The notes below the pieces were generated by a model. That model was not told where the DNA came from and made no database searches. It worked only from the letters and a program-made list of their open reading frames with translations. DNA of 6,298 nucleotides, taken from NCBI GenBank assembly GCA_002431635.1, contig DJGH01000013.1:47862-54159 (forward strand). The letters are read 5' to 3'. Of this stretch, positions 5,352-6,298 are shown piece by piece (the stretch's first letter is position 1; every line of letters begins with the position of its first letter). The position numbers and the translations under genes were made by a program. This stretch comes from Petrotoga sp. UBA5851 (GTDB lineage: Bacteria > Thermotogota > Thermotogae > Petrotogales > Petrotogaceae).

Positions 5352-6298
5352 AAGCTATTTTCCAGCCTTGGACTCACAAAAACTGATATATCTGGACAGT
5401 GCTGCTACTACGCTTAAACCAAAAAACGTTATTGATTCGCAGACAGAGTATTATACCAAATACAATGCCAATGTTCATAGATCCTCATATGCTCTTGCTC
5501 AGCAATCCACACAGCTATATGAGCAGGCTAGGGAAAAAGTGGCAAAGTTTGTAAATGCAAAGGCAAAGGAAATAGTATTCACCAAAGGAGCTACTGAATC
5601 GATAAACCTTTTGGCATACTCTCTTTTTACATCAGGAGTCATAAAAAAAGAAGATAACATAATTACAACAGGAATTGAACATCATGCCAATTTTGTGCCT
5701 TGGCAACAGATATCTGTGTACAATAAAAGTGAGATTAGGTACTATCTTCCCCAAAAAGGAGTATTCAAAGCCGAAGAACTGTGCATGATGGCAGACTCTG
5801 GCACAAAATTTGTTACCTTCACAGCGCAGTCAAACGTTACAGGACAGATTATAAATATTTCGGAAAGTATTAAAATGCTGAAAAGCATAAATCCTAAAAT
5901 TATGGTTCACGTTGACATTTCACAGTATGTTTCCCATGAACAGACAGATGTAAAAGGTATGAATGCAGATTTTGTAAGTTTTTCAGGACATAAGATGCTA
6001 GCGCCTATGGGTATCGGAGTCCTCTGGGGAAGAGAGGAACTGCTTGAAAGGATAAATCCATTTCTTTTCGGTGGAGAAATGATTGACTATGTTGATGTAA
6101 AAGACAGCACCTTCAATATTTTGCCTTACAAATTTGAAGCAGGCACTCCAAATGTTTCGGCAGCGGTAGGCCTTTCAAATGCGATAGATTTTATAAACAC
6201 GACAGGGATGAAAAATATATCCGAACAAATAAATAAAGTTACTGAGTATGCAGTAGAAAAAATGAAGAACATAAAGTTTCTGCAGATGTATCTCCCTG
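5332..6298 (+). CDS. sufS: SufS, PLP-dependent cysteine desulfurase (3' end cut by the right window edge)
   Basis: SufS removes sulfur from L-cysteine as a persulfide for the SufBCD scaffold. The first 322 residues are visible. Recognisable motifs are YLDSAATT (20-27), NVHR (47-50), FTKGATESINL (83-93), EHHANFVPW (116-124, His118 being the likely PLP-stacking residue), QSNVTG (166-171), VDISQ (194-198, PLP-contacting Asp195 and Gln198), SFSGHK (216-221, with the PLP Schiff-base Lys221), GGEMI (247-251) and KFEAGTPN (267-274). The Asp195-to-Lys221 spacing of 26 equals that of E. coli SufS. The catalytic-cysteine loop lies beyond the window, so activity cannot be judged. Oddities are Ile-Ser for the usual Gly-Ala in VDGAQ, Tyr53 where HRGxH has its second His, and Ala165 where HVSNV has His. 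Linkage to sufCBD makes SufS more likely than IscS/NifS or CsdA. The start overlaps sufD by 20 bases. Confidence 0.93.
   Translation, partial: MSIPTFRSYFPALDSQKLIYLDSAATTLKPKNVIDSQTEYYTKYNANVHRSSYALAQQSTQLYEQAREKVAKFVNAKAKEIVFTKGATESINLLAYSLFTSGVIKKEDNIITTGIEHHANFVPWQQISVYNKSEIRYYLPQKGVFKAEELCMMADSGTKFVTFTAQSNVTGQIINISESIKMLKSINPKIMVHVDISQYVSHEQTDVKGMNADFVSFSGHKMLAPMGIGVLWGREELLERINPFLFGGEMIDYVDVKDSTFNILPYKFEAGTPNVSAAVGLSNAIDFINTTGMKNISEQINKVTEYAVEKMKNIKFLQMYLP

Noticed and set aside
1..6298. Mobile element, CRISPR array, tRNA/rRNA gene or defence system
   Set aside because: I saw no transposase or integrase motifs, spaced direct repeats, terminal inverted repeats or tRNA-like folds. All the sequence is accounted for by housekeeping genes with uniform composition.

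Overview
The window is an AT-rich, tightly packed stretch of bacterial chromosome with two divergent transcription units and no sign of mobile DNA. Strong AGGAGG-type ribosome binding sites, many AGA/AGG arginine codons, consensus sigma-70/sigma-A promoters and the sufC-B-D-S gene order fit a low-GC Gram-positive-like bacterium (Clostridia-type Bacillota). Fusobacteria or Thermotogae-like lineages, which I recall having similar suf layouts, also fit. The sequence alone does not fix the taxon.

Left unit (1-1786, minus strand, read right to left): ftsY, the signal recognition particle receptor GTPase; then a DUF2225-type protein with two CxxC zinc-knuckle pairs and a helical TPR-like C-terminus; then the start of a small lipoprotein gene that runs off the left edge. 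The genes overlap by 8 and 4 bases, so they are probably one translationally coupled operon. A good promoter lies just upstream of ftsY (-35 at 1841-1846, -10 at 1818-1823).

Divergent intergenic region (1787-1978, 192 bases): it holds both promoters, back to back, with about 68 bases between the two -35 elements. The suf promoter is near consensus (TTGACA, 18-base spacer, extended -10 TGG-TAGAAT). An imperfect palindrome covers its -35 box and is a candidate operator. Both predicted leaders are about 25-30 bases, too short for a riboswitch.

Right unit (1979-6298, plus strand): sufC, sufB, sufD and sufS (the last cut by the right edge), with overlaps of 8 bases (sufC/sufB) and 20 bases (sufD/sufS) and a 9-base gap (sufB/sufD). 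Together they encode the SUF iron-sulfur cluster assembly machine. SufS takes sulfur from cysteine, the SufB-SufC-SufD scaffold builds the cluster, and SufC ATP hydrolysis drives scaffold rearrangement. The sulfur-transfer partner (SufU or SufE) is not visible and would be expected past the right edge.

I found no undescribed system. The points worth a second look are modest: unusual residues in SufS and SufB near known functional motifs, the possible operator in the suf promoter, and the ftsY-DUF2225-lipoprotein linkage.
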